The notes under the pieces are model-generated. The model was not told where the DNA came from, ran no database searches, and saw only the letters and a program-made list of their open reading frames with translations. A stretch of 64,000 bases of DNA from Candidatus Zhuqueibacterota bacterium (lineage in GTDB: Bacteria > Zhuqueibacterota > Zhuqueibacteria > Oceanimicrobiales > Oceanimicrobiaceae), in NCBI GenBank assembly GCA_029262005.1, contig JAJDAG010000022.1:1-64000 (forward strand). Direction: 5' to 3'. How positions within the stretch are numbered: position 1 is the first letter of the stretch; each line of letters starts with the position of its first letter. Positions 17,055 through 25,171 of this stretch are shown here, one piece after another. A program made the position numbers and the translations under genes.

Positions 17055-17736
17055 GGCTCTATGTCGTTTTGTGTGGGTAAGTTTGAAAGAGATAGAAAGC
17101 CACGGATTGGCACGGATGAGAACACGGATACAACGAACTTAAGATTGCTAAAGACGCCACCCTGCAAAAGGAGCCACAATTACTCAATGAGTTAAAAAGT
17201 AAAGTAAATTAAAGTAGGAGCATGAATCAATTTCGGCAAAGAAACAGTCGAGTTCAAACGGCTTGTTTCTGAGCCTGAATAAAGTATAAATCCAAAGTAA
17301 TTCTGCTGTAATATTTTATATTTACGACAGTTAGGCATTTAGCTAAATTCAAAGTCAGTATTTTTAACGCGGAGAACGCTGAGTTCGCAGAGTTAAAAAT
17401 ACTTTAATTTTAAAAAATATTTATCCTTGCAGAATATGGCCGGATTAAGTCATGATTTAAGGTCAAAAGCCATGCATCCGGTTGTCATTCAGGAGCGTCC
17501 TTTTGCAAAAACTAACTGCTGTTAATTAAAAAGATTCCACCTGAATAACAGAGGCGCTGTGAATTAAGCAGGATAGTATCTTTACTTTATTTTACTCTGC
17601 GAACTCAGCGTACTCTGCGGTTTAAGAAAAATTCAAGTTAGCAAAAATCTGTGTTTCATCTGTGGAAATTCGTGAGGAATACTTATTTTGACGCGTAATT
17701 GATAACAACTGTACCCACACAGAGCAACACAGAACC
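17055..17736 (+). repeat. Long dispersed repeat LR, copy A
   Basis: This 682-base segment matches 46449-47132 nearly base for base in length, with roughly 85-90% identity by eye. It starts GGCTCT-TGTCG and ends near CCCACACAGA-CAACA-AGAACC. It contains no convincing open frame; inside are a palindromic element (17451-17577) and CTCTGCGAACTCAGCGTA-type motifs. Both copies lie just after the 3' end of a plus-strand gene. Confidence 0.85.
17451..17577 (+). repeat. Palindromic dispersed element, copy 4 (inside LR-A)
   Basis: Has the family features GTTGTCATTCAGGAG, AACTGCTGTTAATTAAAAAG, a degenerate right arm CCACCTGAATAACA and the right end GTGAATTAAGCAGGATAG. It is embedded in the 682-base repeat and is closest to the copy at 46844-46971. 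Confidence 0.75.
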
Positions 17737-17871
17737 ATTTTTTCGCTACAGTTGCATTAGCCAAATTTCAGTTTTCTTTCTTAAGATTGTCTTTCACGCT
17801 TGCCAGGCCTGGAATAAGAAGGCAACTGAGGTGACGCTAACCAGATATTTTGTTTAACGCAGGAGTCCCTG

Positions 17872-18720
17872 GTGACTGTCAGAAATCAGATATGTTTCGT
17901 GATTTTGCCTCTGCTCGTGCTTTCATGGCAAAATCCGTCGCACGCTCAAAGTGTGCAATCACCGCCAAAACCAAATTCCTTCAAATCCTTCGCCACGACT
18001 GTGGGCAGCGACGTTTTGTATGTCTTCTCGGCCCCGGTTCGTATGGGACGAGAAGAAGGATTGACGCTCCTTACGCTTGCCACCGTCGCCACCGGTTTTA
18101 TGGCATTTCTTGACGATCCAATCGACGAGCGCTTCATTGAAGGAGATGACTTTTACATCAAACCTGCAATCGGTCTTGCCAGAATTGGCGACAGCTATGA
18201 CAGAGTTTCTTCGAGGATGATTTTGGCCGGTCTCTCCGCTTCCATGCTTACAGGCAGTCTGATTTTACAAGATCAGAAGCTCTTGGAGACCACGCGGCTC
18301 ACAGTGGAATCTGCTTTGATTGCCGGAGCGATTACCCAGGCGGCAAAGAGAATCTTCGGCCGGGCAAGACCATACACCGGCGAAGGGCCGGCCGAATTTG
18401 AGCCACTCACGCTCAGAAGCGGGAAAGAGATTCGTTCGTTTCCCTCTGGGCACGCAACAAGCGCCTTCGCGATGATGACCGTCATCGCGAAACAGTACAA
18501 TAAATGGTGGGTCAAGATCCCTGCCTATACAGTGGCGGTGGCGGTGGCTTTGCAACGCATTGATAGTCGCAACCACTGGAGCGCTGACGTTGTGGTGGGC
18601 GGCGCCATCGGTTACTGGGTCGGCAGTTCATTGGTGAATCGCTATAAGCAGCAATCAAACAAGAGGCTCGTGAATCCTTACATCCTCGGCGGCCGAGTAG
18701 GAGTGCTTGTCAATTTCTAA
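17872..18720 (+). CDS. PAP2-family membrane-associated phosphatase
   Basis: 282 residues with an N-terminal signal sequence (cleavage near SHAQ, about 26) and hydrophobic segments. All three acid-phosphatase signatures are present: KRIFGRARP near 158-167, PSGH at 191-194 (His194) and R229...H235...D239 in RIDSRNHWSAD. The family removes phosphate from lipid phosphates, such as undecaprenyl pyrophosphate or phosphatidic acid, on the outer side of the inner membrane or in the periplasm. The start is GTG 17872 with AGGAG six bases upstream. A PepSY-like lipoprotein gene follows at short distance. The specific substrate cannot be read from the sequence. Confidence 0.9.
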   Translation: MTVRNQICFVILPLLVLSWQNPSHAQSVQSPPKPNSFKSFATTVGSDVLYVFSAPVRMGREEGLTLLTLATVATGFMAFLDDPIDERFIEGDDFYIKPAIGLARIGDSYDRVSSRMILAGLSASMLTGSLILQDQKLLETTRLTVESALIAGAITQAAKRIFGRARPYTGEGPAEFEPLTLRSGKEIRSFPSGHATSAFAMMTVIAKQYNKWWVKIPAYTVAVAVALQRIDSRNHWSADVVVGGAIGYWVGSSLVNRYKQQSNKRLVNPYILGGRVGVLVNF

Positions 18721-18779
18721 CCGGAATTATGCATCGACTTTGTGGTCGCATTTTTATTTTTATATCCGTAATTTATTTT

Positions 18780-19280
18780 ATGAACCCCATTCGAATAATA
18801 TCACTTCTGCTTTCTGCTTTCTGCGTGCTCGTCGTTTTCAATAGTTGCCATGCTCCCGACGAACGAAAGCTTGCCGAAACACAGGTCCCTGCCGCAATCT
18901 TGAGCACTTTTGCTGAAATGTACCCCAATGCCGTTGTGCGCGAATACAGCGAAGAAGTAGAAGAGGGTCAAAATGTTTACGAAATCTCCTTTAGAGTCGA
19001 CGGCCGGAAAATGGAAATTCTCTATTTGCACGATGGTACGGTCATCGAGACAGTGGAGACAATCTCTGACCGTGATCTGCCGGTATCCATCAAAGATGCG
19101 CTAAAGAACAACTTCGGCAACTCTGAGATTAAAGAAACGAAGCGCGTTTACAAAGATTCGGACGTTTTCTATGAGGTGGAGATCAGCGTCTTACCTGACG
19201 GAGGGGCCGGGGCCCGCGAGATCCTGTTTTCAGCCGAAGGCAAAGTGATGGAAGAAGAGGATGAAGAAGACATAGACTAA
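18780..19280 (+). CDS. PepSY-like (BLIP-fold) lipoprotein
   Basis: 166 residues from ATG 18780, preferred because it begins directly with a signal peptide (MNPIRIISLLLSAF); an upstream ATG at 18729 would add a second hydrophobic stretch. A lipobox-like FNSC follows at about residue 24. The mature protein appears to hold two related PepSY-like/beta-lactamase-inhibitor-fold repeats (PF11396 type): AAILSTFAEMYPNAV and IKDALKNNFGNSEI each begin one, followed by a YEVEISV-type strand. The C-terminus is very acidic. In the family these are periplasmic proteins of unclear role. It may be cotranscribed with the PAP2 gene. Confidence 0.7.
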   Translation: MNPIRIISLLLSAFCVLVVFNSCHAPDERKLAETQVPAAILSTFAEMYPNAVVREYSEEVEEGQNVYEISFRVDGRKMEILYLHDGTVIETVETISDRDLPVSIKDALKNNFGNSEIKETKRVYKDSDVFYEVEISVLPDGGAGAREILFSAEGKVMEEEDEEDID

Positions 19281-19719
19281 ATCGCTTTCGTGATGGCAAA
19301 AAATCGGTGTAGTGAATTTCAGCACCGGCTGAAAAACTCCTCATGCATACCAAAAACCGCTCCTGCCGTTGAGCAAAAATTCATCGTCATTCATATTCTA
19401 TTTACCTTGATTCGCCACGTTGAGCACAAAAATCACTTGCTTTGCGCCCATCAAAACAAGTCTTCAACAATGACAACACCCACCTGTTCAGAGGTAAACC
19501 TTTAAACGGACTATTGTCCAAAAGCTCAAAATCTCGTGCATACGGTATATACTTCACATCCTCCAATGCGTGTGTAAAACCCAACATAAAAGACAATATC
19601 GTCTTTGACAATTCTTTCATATCCATTGGATTCATCCCGTTCTTTTTTAAATTTCATAAATAATAGTAATATGAATTGTGTGCTGCAATGCAACAAGTTG
19701 TTTAAACAGGGAGATAAGT
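19281..19719. other. Gap upstream of the stressosome operon
   Basis: Short open frames exist on both strands but none has a ribosome site, composition or family resemblance that supports a gene. The region must hold the promoter for the rsb operon; an AT-rich stretch lies at 19645-19675, just before the start region, but no clear consensus boxes were identified. Confidence 0.4.
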
Positions 19720-20655
19720 ATGTCACAAATGCAAACTCAGGGCACAAATGGGGAAATAATCGGTCTTAAAGAGTGGGAGCAACGAAAAGAGTTCGTTGGT
19801 TTTACAGAAAAAGATGCAAGATTGTTAAGGGAGTTTCAGCCAATTGCAGAGGATTGCGTTGATGCTTTTCTGGAAGAATTATACAAAAAGCTTTTACAAG
19901 TTGAGGAGACGAAGTCGTTTTTCCCGGACGAAACCATGCTCAACCGAGTCAGGAAACTTCAAAAAACATATTTTCTTGAGTTGACGGCAGGAGACTACGG
20001 CGAATCCTATTTGAATAATCGTCTGCAAATTGGCCGGATTCATTATAGAATTGGTTTATCACCACGCTGGTACATTGGAACTTATTCAATATACCAAGGG
20101 CTTGCAATACCGCGCTTGCTCCAAGCCTTAAAGGGTGATTATGATAAAATGCTAAGAGCTCTTTCAGCATTGATCAAAATAATCCAACTGGATCAAGAGT
20201 TGGCAATCACGACCTACATTACATCGGCCGAAAGGGTCATCACACAACAATCGCGGGAAATTCTGGCGATTTCCACACCGGTTGTTCAAATGTGGGAAGG
20301 CATCCTTGTCGCACCCCTTATCGGCACATTGGATAGTCAACGTACCGAGCAGTTTATGGAGCGATTGCTTGAAAGTGTCGTTAAGACCAATTCACAAGTT
20401 GCTCTGGTAGACATAACCGGTGTGCCGACAATTGATACCCAGACTGCTCAGTACCTCATTGAGGCTGTAAACGCAGTGAAATTGCTGGGTGCGCAAGTTG
20501 TGCTAACCGGCATATGTCCGGCAATTGCGCAAACGCTTGTGCATCTCGGTATCGAACTTACTGATGTTGTTACCTGCGCCTCACTGGCAGCGGGGGTGCG
20601 ATATGCACTAAAGAATAAGGAATTGAACGGTGCAAGCAAGAACGAAAGTTTTTGA
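19720..20655 (+). CDS. rsbR: RsbR-type stressosome sensor: protoglobin plus STAS
   Basis: 311 residues. Residues about 15-165 form a protoglobin-like haem domain; the probable proximal histidine is His108 in GRIHYRIGLSPRWY, a strongly conserved context in globin-coupled sensors. Residues about 185-298 form a STAS domain. The two threonines phosphorylated by RsbT in Bacillus RsbR proteins are matched by Thr240 (VPTIDT) and Thr272 (AIAQTL). This is therefore a stressosome scaffold with a predicted oxygen or other gas sensor. ATG 19720 follows a CAGGGAGAT ribosome site; the TTG at 19678 is rejected. It heads the operon rsbR-rsbS-rsbT-rsbT/X-GGDEF/EAL. Confidence 0.92.
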   Translation: MSQMQTQGTNGEIIGLKEWEQRKEFVGFTEKDARLLREFQPIAEDCVDAFLEELYKKLLQVEETKSFFPDETMLNRVRKLQKTYFLELTAGDYGESYLNNRLQIGRIHYRIGLSPRWYIGTYSIYQGLAIPRLLQALKGDYDKMLRALSALIKIIQLDQELAITTYITSAERVITQQSREILAISTPVVQMWEGILVAPLIGTLDSQRTEQFMERLLESVVKTNSQVALVDITGVPTIDTQTAQYLIEAVNAVKLLGAQVVLTGICPAIAQTLVHLGIELTDVVTCASLAAGVRYALKNKELNGASKNESF

Positions 20656-20668
20656 GGAGAAGGAAAAG

Positions 20669-21046
20669 ATGACAAACGAAGGTATTGCCGTTATCAAAGT
20701 GCGTGATGTGCTGATGGTCGTAATACCGCCTGAACCGGATGACGAAACCGTATCTAATTTGCAGAATCAAATATTGCGGGCTATAGAAAAGAATGAAGCG
20801 AGCGGGCTTGTGCTCGACATTTCCACGGTGGAGGTACTAGATTCCTATTTTGCACGGATGGTTTCAGAGACCACCAAGATGGTTGCGCTAATGGGTGCAA
20901 GAACAGTTATCGCAGGCATGCGCCCAAGTGTCGCTATTGCTACAATTGAACTGGGATTAACTCTCGGCAACACTCTGACGGCTTTAAGTGTAGACCGCGC
21001 CTTTGATATCTTGCACAATGCATCCAATGGCATGAAACCACGATGA
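20669..21046 (+). CDS. rsbS: RsbS stressosome STAS scaffold
   Basis: 125 residues, a single STAS domain. The phosphorylated serine of Bacillus RsbS (Ser59) falls here at the same number, Ser59 in VEVLDSYFARMV. Together with RsbR proteins it builds the icosahedral stressosome core that holds the kinase RsbT. The start is ATG 20669 with a GAGGAGAAGG site 13 bases after the rsbR stop; a TTG at 20630 would overlap rsbR. Its stop overlaps the rsbT start as ATGA, showing translational coupling. Confidence 0.94.
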   Translation: MTNEGIAVIKVRDVLMVVIPPEPDDETVSNLQNQILRAIEKNEASGLVLDISTVEVLDSYFARMVSETTKMVALMGARTVIAGMRPSVAIATIELGLTLGNTLTALSVDRAFDILHNASNGMKPR

Positions 21047-21453
21047 TTGAAAAACAAGATCACGAAATACCAATTCGTTTAGAGAGCGATATCATCACCG
21101 TTCGGAAACAAGTCCGCACTGTGGCCACCGACTTAGGATTTGGGCTGACGGATGTAACACGGATTGTAACCTCCGCATCTGAATTAGCACGAAACATTAT
21201 GAGTTATGCGGGAGCCGGGGTCATGCGGTGGTTTGCCATAGAGTCTGAGCACAGAACCGGCATTGAATTGACATTTGCAGACAATGGACCAGGTATAATT
21301 GACATTGAAGCCGCCAGTGAACCGGGTTACAGTAGCAATGGAGGACTGGGCATGGGATTGCCCGGAACGAAGCGCCTGATGGATGAAATGGAGATTCAAT
21401 CTGAAGTCGGTGAGGGCACAACCGTCATAATAAAAAAATGGTTAAAGAAATAA
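21043..21453 (+). CDS. rsbT: RsbT serine/threonine kinase of the stressosome
   Basis: 136 residues with the GHKL ATPase fold. The N-box is SELARNIM (about 47-54), G1 is ADNGPGI and G2 is GGLGMGLPGTKRLMDE. In the Bacillus model RsbT phosphorylates RsbR and RsbS on stress, leaves the stressosome and activates a partner (RsbU). No rsbU or sigma-B gene lies in this window, so the partner here is probably encoded by the next two genes. The start overlaps rsbS by four bases. Confidence 0.93.
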   Translation: MIEKQDHEIPIRLESDIITVRKQVRTVATDLGFGLTDVTRIVTSASELARNIMSYAGAGVMRWFAIESEHRTGIELTFADNGPGIIDIEAASEPGYSSNGGLGMGLPGTKRLMDEMEIQSEVGEGTTVIIKKWLKK

Positions 21454-21457
21454 AAAG

Positions 21458-22480
21458 ATGCAACATTCTCTGACGCAAACAATCGAAATTACGCACGCCA
21501 GTGACGTATATATCGCTAGAGAAGCTGTTAAAAACATAGCGCTTGAAATCGGTTTTGCTCACAAACCATGTGGAGAGCTTGAATTGGTTGTGACGGAACT
21601 CGCTACCAATCTGGTTAAGCATGCACAGTTTGGCTCACTGACAATTAAATCGACTTCGTTTGATGGCTGTGGCGGCATTCAAATAGAAACTTATGACAAA
21701 GGCCCCGGAATTCAGAATGTAGATCAAGCAATGTGCGATGGCTATTCATCTATTGGAAGTTTCGGTTACGGTCTCGGCACAATCAACCGAATTGTGGATG
21801 AATTTGTAATTTCATCGAAATCCGGTGAAAACAACACCACATATATGTTGTGCAAAAAATGGCTGCCTGATGAAACATCCGGCAACAAGTCCTGCCCACT
21901 CACATTTGGAATAGCTTCGCGTGCCCACCCCCAATGCTCGGTAAATGGAGACGCCTTCGTTGTGAAAAAAGGAAATAAGGCTGCACTTGTGGCTGTAATC
22001 GATGGCCTTGGCCATGGTCAGTTAGCACACCTGGCATCGCAGAAAGCCCGGTCTTACATAGAAAATCATTTTGAACAACCACTCTTAAAAATATTTCAGG
22101 GCGTAGATCACACATGCCAGTCAACCCGGGGAGTGGTTATGGCTCTCGCCCGCTTCGATTGGGAACAAATGCTACTGAGCTTTGCAAGTGTCGGAAATAT
22201 CGATGCCCGTGTCTTCGGCAGTTCCGAGCCGACACGCTTCATCTTTAGACGCGGCATTGTGGGGAGAAAAGCGCCGAACCCGAAAGTAACTCAACATCGT
22301 TGGGAAGAAAAAAGTATGCTGATTCTCTTCTCTGATGGTCTGAAAAATCATTGGACGCGGGATGAATTGGCCCAATTTCCCAGGCAACCGGTGAGTAGTG
22401 TCGCGCACCGACTACTGCGGAAATATTCCAGAGACAACGATGATGCGACAGTAATTGTAGTAGGGAATGCTACACCATGA
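21458..22480 (+). CDS. RsbT/RsbW-like ATPase fused to RsbX-like PP2C phosphatase
   Basis: 340 residues. Residues 1-135 form a second GHKL ATPase domain (N-box TELATNLVKHA, G1 YDKGPGI, G2 GSFGYGLGT). Residues about 145-338 form a small SpoIIE/RsbX-type PP2C phosphatase: metal-binding aspartates are expected in NGDAFVV, VIDGLGHG, FSDGL and DNDDATV. RsbX in Bacillus resets the stressosome by dephosphorylating RsbR and RsbS. Here the phosphatase carries its own ATPase module, so one protein may combine kinase-like binding and reset. It starts four bases after rsbT and overlaps the GGDEF-EAL gene as ATGA. Confidence 0.85.
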   Translation: MQHSLTQTIEITHASDVYIAREAVKNIALEIGFAHKPCGELELVVTELATNLVKHAQFGSLTIKSTSFDGCGGIQIETYDKGPGIQNVDQAMCDGYSSIGSFGYGLGTINRIVDEFVISSKSGENNTTYMLCKKWLPDETSGNKSCPLTFGIASRAHPQCSVNGDAFVVKKGNKAALVAVIDGLGHGQLAHLASQKARSYIENHFEQPLLKIFQGVDHTCQSTRGVVMALARFDWEQMLLSFASVGNIDARVFGSSEPTRFIFRRGIVGRKAPNPKVTQHRWEEKSMLILFSDGLKNHWTRDELAQFPRQPVSSVAHRLLRKYSRDNDDATVIVVGNATP

Positions 22481-23910
22481 ACAAAGAAGAATTGCAACAA
22501 CGACTTGCGGCGGCTGAGGAATACAGTCGCGCTTTGGCTGCAGAATTGGAGGAAACAAATAAAGGGTTGATGGCCATAACCCTGGAATTGGAAAAAATGC
22601 GCCAGTTAGAACGCCATTTAGCCTACCATGATTCACTTACCAGTCTGCCCAATCGGGAATTGTTTTACGATCGCCTGAATAATGCCGTTGCCCGGGCAAA
22701 AAGAAATGGACATAAAGTGGCGGTGCTATTTCTCGATTTAGATGACTTCAAACAAATCAATGATTCTTTTGGTCATGATATCGGAGATCAATTGCTCAAG
22801 TCCGTAGCGCAACGTCTGCAGGATAGCATTCGTGAATGCGATGCCGTTGCCCGATTAGGAGGGGATGAGTTCACCATATTATTAGATCAGATTCCACGGA
22901 TGCAAGATGCCGCCAGCGTGGCAAAAAAAATTCAAAATACTGTATCAAGTCCGTTTATTTTAGATGGAAATGAGTTAAACATTGCAATCAGCATCGGAAT
23001 AAGCCTGTACCCAAATGATGGGCAAGATGCGGAGATTCTTATAAAACATGCTGACGCTGCTATGTACCGGGTTAAAAGCGAGGATACAAACTGTTGCCGG
23101 TTTTATGACGAAGCAAGGAAAGCTGGTGCTGCGAATGGCTCCGATTTAGAGAATGAACTCAGAATTGCAATCGAAAATGGCGAGTTGGAGCTCCACTACC
23201 AACCTCAGGTTGATTTGAGAACAAAACAAATCATCGGTGTTGAAGCACTAGTCCGTTGGCAACACCCCGATCATGGTTTTTTGCCACCATCTGAATTTAT
23301 TTCTCTGGCAGAAGAAACAGGGCTAATCGTGCCGCTTGGAGAATGGGTTTTAAACACTGGTTGTGAGCAAAACAAAGCCTGGCAAATGTCAGGTTTACCT
23401 CCAATACGCCTGGCAATTAACCTCTCTGCCCGGCAATTTCGGGTTTTAAGATTGCAAGAAACTGTAAATCAGGTACTGCAAAAAACCGGGCTTAATCCGT
23501 CTCTTCTTGTTTTGGAACTCACAGAATCAAGTGCTATGCAAAATGTAGAAGTCACCATTATGACTCTAAATAATTTGAGAGACATGGGTGTCCGCATTGC
23601 AATGGACGATTTTGGTACCGGGTACGCTTCATTGAATTACCTGAAACGATTTCCCATAGATATACTAAAAATCGATCGCTCCTTCGTAAATGGGCTGCAT
23701 AGCAATCAGGACGACTGGGCGATTATTTCCGCGATTGTGGCAATGACACATAGCTTAAAATTGAAAGTGCTAGCCGAGGGTGTTGAAAAAGAAGAACAAC
23801 TTACGTATTTGCGATCACTGAAATGCGATGAATTTCAGGGTTTCTATTTTAGCCGCCCCCTCCCCGTTGACGCTTGTACCGAGCTACTGCAGTCACAGGC
23901 TGCAACTTAA
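22477..23910 (+). CDS. Diguanylate cyclase/phosphodiesterase (GGDEF-EAL), stressosome output
   Basis: 477 residues. The N-terminal 45 residues form a coiled-coil signalling helix with LEETNKGLMAITLELEK, a motif like that in other stressosome effectors. The GGDEF domain has an intact catalytic GGDEF at 128-132 and the inhibitory RxxD site (RECD) five residues before it. The EAL domain has EAL at 256-258, INLSARQF, ELTES, DDFGTGYASL, KIDRSFV and AEGVE, all needed for activity. It can therefore both make and degrade cyclic-di-GMP. There is no membrane segment or sensor domain of its own, so input probably comes from the preceding Rsb proteins, whose last gene it overlaps by four bases. Confidence 0.94.
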   Translation: MNKEELQQRLAAAEEYSRALAAELEETNKGLMAITLELEKMRQLERHLAYHDSLTSLPNRELFYDRLNNAVARAKRNGHKVAVLFLDLDDFKQINDSFGHDIGDQLLKSVAQRLQDSIRECDAVARLGGDEFTILLDQIPRMQDAASVAKKIQNTVSSPFILDGNELNIAISIGISLYPNDGQDAEILIKHADAAMYRVKSEDTNCCRFYDEARKAGAANGSDLENELRIAIENGELELHYQPQVDLRTKQIIGVEALVRWQHPDHGFLPPSEFISLAEETGLIVPLGEWVLNTGCEQNKAWQMSGLPPIRLAINLSARQFRVLRLQETVNQVLQKTGLNPSLLVLELTESSAMQNVEVTIMTLNNLRDMGVRIAMDDFGTGYASLNYLKRFPIDILKIDRSFVNGLHSNQDDWAIISAIVAMTHSLKLKVLAEGVEKEEQLTYLRSLKCDEFQGFYFSRPLPVDACTELLQSQAAT

Positions 23911-23929
23911 ACCATCCTGTTGTCTTTAG

Positions 23930-24018
23930 CCTGAATAATTCACAGCCCCCTTGTCATTCCGGAGATTTTTTTTAGTTTACAGCAGTTTACCAAGCTAACA
24001 AGACGCCTCCTGAATTAT
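23930..24018 (-). repeat. Palindromic dispersed element, copy 3 (inverted)
   Basis: Read on the minus strand this gives ATTCAGGAGGCGTCTTGTTA, then AAACTGCTGTAAACTA, then TCTCCGGAATGACAAG and GTGAATTATTCAGG, matching the family consensus. It joins directly to the 24009-24160 block through the shared ATTCAGG sequence. It lies just after the GGDEF-EAL stop and may serve as its terminator. Confidence 0.75.
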
Positions 24019-24160
24019 GCATCAGCCACAGAGGCGCAGAGTTTAAAAAACAGATAATTGAAGCTTGCAAAATGTGAGAACCCTCATTCGCTCTTAAAAT
24101 TTTTCTTTATTGAGAGCATTTGTTCTAAGTTCTGTGTGCTCTGTGGAAAAATTTATGAAT
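24009..24160 (-). repeat. Dispersed block shared with 9263-9430
   Basis: The reverse complement follows the 9263-9430 block from ATTCATAAAT to GCTGATGCATAATTCAGG in the same order. The last bases include the ATG at 24155 proposed as the ankyrin gene start. Confidence 0.75.
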
Positions 24161-24862
24161 AAAGCAAATACAGAAAAAAATTTACACAACGAAAAAAAGG
24201 CCATGCCGGAAAAAATAGAACGAGCACAAGAGCTAATCAAAAATCAAGACAATGAAACGCTTAAACAATTACTCTCTGCAAATCCAGAAATTTCCAATGC
24301 AATTACTGCACACGGTGTTTCGCTATTGACTTTTTCGGCTTATTGCAGAAATCAAGGAGCCATTCAATTAATCAGAAGCAAAAAAAGCGACATTGACTTT
24401 TTTGAGTCAGTTATTCTTGGTGATTTAGAGCTTGCTGAAAGATACCTTGCCAAAACGCCTGCTCTAATAGAAACATTTAGCGCTGACGGCTTTGGAGCGC
24501 TGGGTCTGGCTTGTTTTTTTGACCAATTCAAATTGGCGAAGATGTTGATCAATGGTGGGGCAAAAATTGACCAACCTTCTAATAATGATTTCAGTGTTTA
24601 TCCCATTCACTCAGCTTGTGCCGTTTCAAATTTTGAAATAACTGAATTGTTAATCAAGCGTGGCGCCAATGTGAATGTCAAACAACAAAGCGGGGTGACT
24701 CCGTTACATTCAGCCGCACATAACGGCAATCTGGAAATCGCTAAACTATTGATTGAAAACGGGGCTGATGTTTCGGCCCAAACGACCACAGGACAAACTC
24801 CTTTAGACTTGGCTAAGGAAAAGAACTTTAAAGAAATTATGAATTGTTTAGAGCAAAGTTAA
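24155..24862 (+). CDS. Ankyrin-repeat protein
   Basis: 235 residues from ATG 24155. The C-terminal half shows clear ankyrin repeats: DFSVYPIHSACAVSNFEITE, GVTPLHSAAHNGNLEIAKLL and GQTPLDLAKEKNFKEI, with degenerate repeats before (HGVSLLTFSAYCRNQGAIQL and GFGALGLACFFDQFKLAKML). Such repeats mediate protein binding; the partner is unknown. There is no signal peptide. The proposed ATG and a GGA ribosome-like site lie inside a dispersed repeat, so ATG 24203 (MPEKIERAQ) is an alternative. No neighbour is coupled to it. Confidence 0.75.
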   Translation: MNKANTEKNLHNEKKAMPEKIERAQELIKNQDNETLKQLLSANPEISNAITAHGVSLLTFSAYCRNQGAIQLIRSKKSDIDFFESVILGDLELAERYLAKTPALIETFSADGFGALGLACFFDQFKLAKMLINGGAKIDQPSNNDFSVYPIHSACAVSNFEITELLIKRGANVNVKQQSGVTPLHSAAHNGNLEIAKLLIENGADVSAQTTTGQTPLDLAKEKNFKEIMNCLEQS

Positions 24863-25034
24863 ACGATACGGCAACGAGTAAAAACGCAATTCAAAAATTC
24901 AACATTCCATTTTGAATTTTGACAGGGCGCATCAATTCTACCAAAACTGCTAAGATACCCCATCGTTATTCCGCTACACACCTGCCAGAACACCGAAAAT
25001 ATCCACAAAAAAACCAACTATTTGAAAAAAAACC

Positions 25035-25063
25035 TTGACATTTTCTTAAAATATCTCTAATAG
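25035..25063 (+). promoter_or_regulatory. Candidate sigma-70-like promoter
   Basis: TTGACA at 25035-25040 and TAATAG at 25058-25063 are separated by 17 bases, near the sigma-70 consensus, about 110 bases before the hydrolase start. The rest of the gap at 24863-25171 is AT-rich with no gene. The match is by eye, and Bacteroidota-type housekeeping promoters differ from this consensus. Confidence 0.35.
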
Positions 25064-25171
25064 TTGTCAGTACTCAAATAACTCTTAAAATAGTTTTTTC
25101 ACTTATTTCGTTCCTTGTCTGACTCTTAAAACCTGCAAATAAATATAACATTCATCGCCTGGAGCGTTCTG

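Noticed and set aside
19290-19663. Short open frames on both strands between the PepSY-like lipoprotein and rsbR
   Set aside because: They overlap each other, lack start signals and resemble no family.
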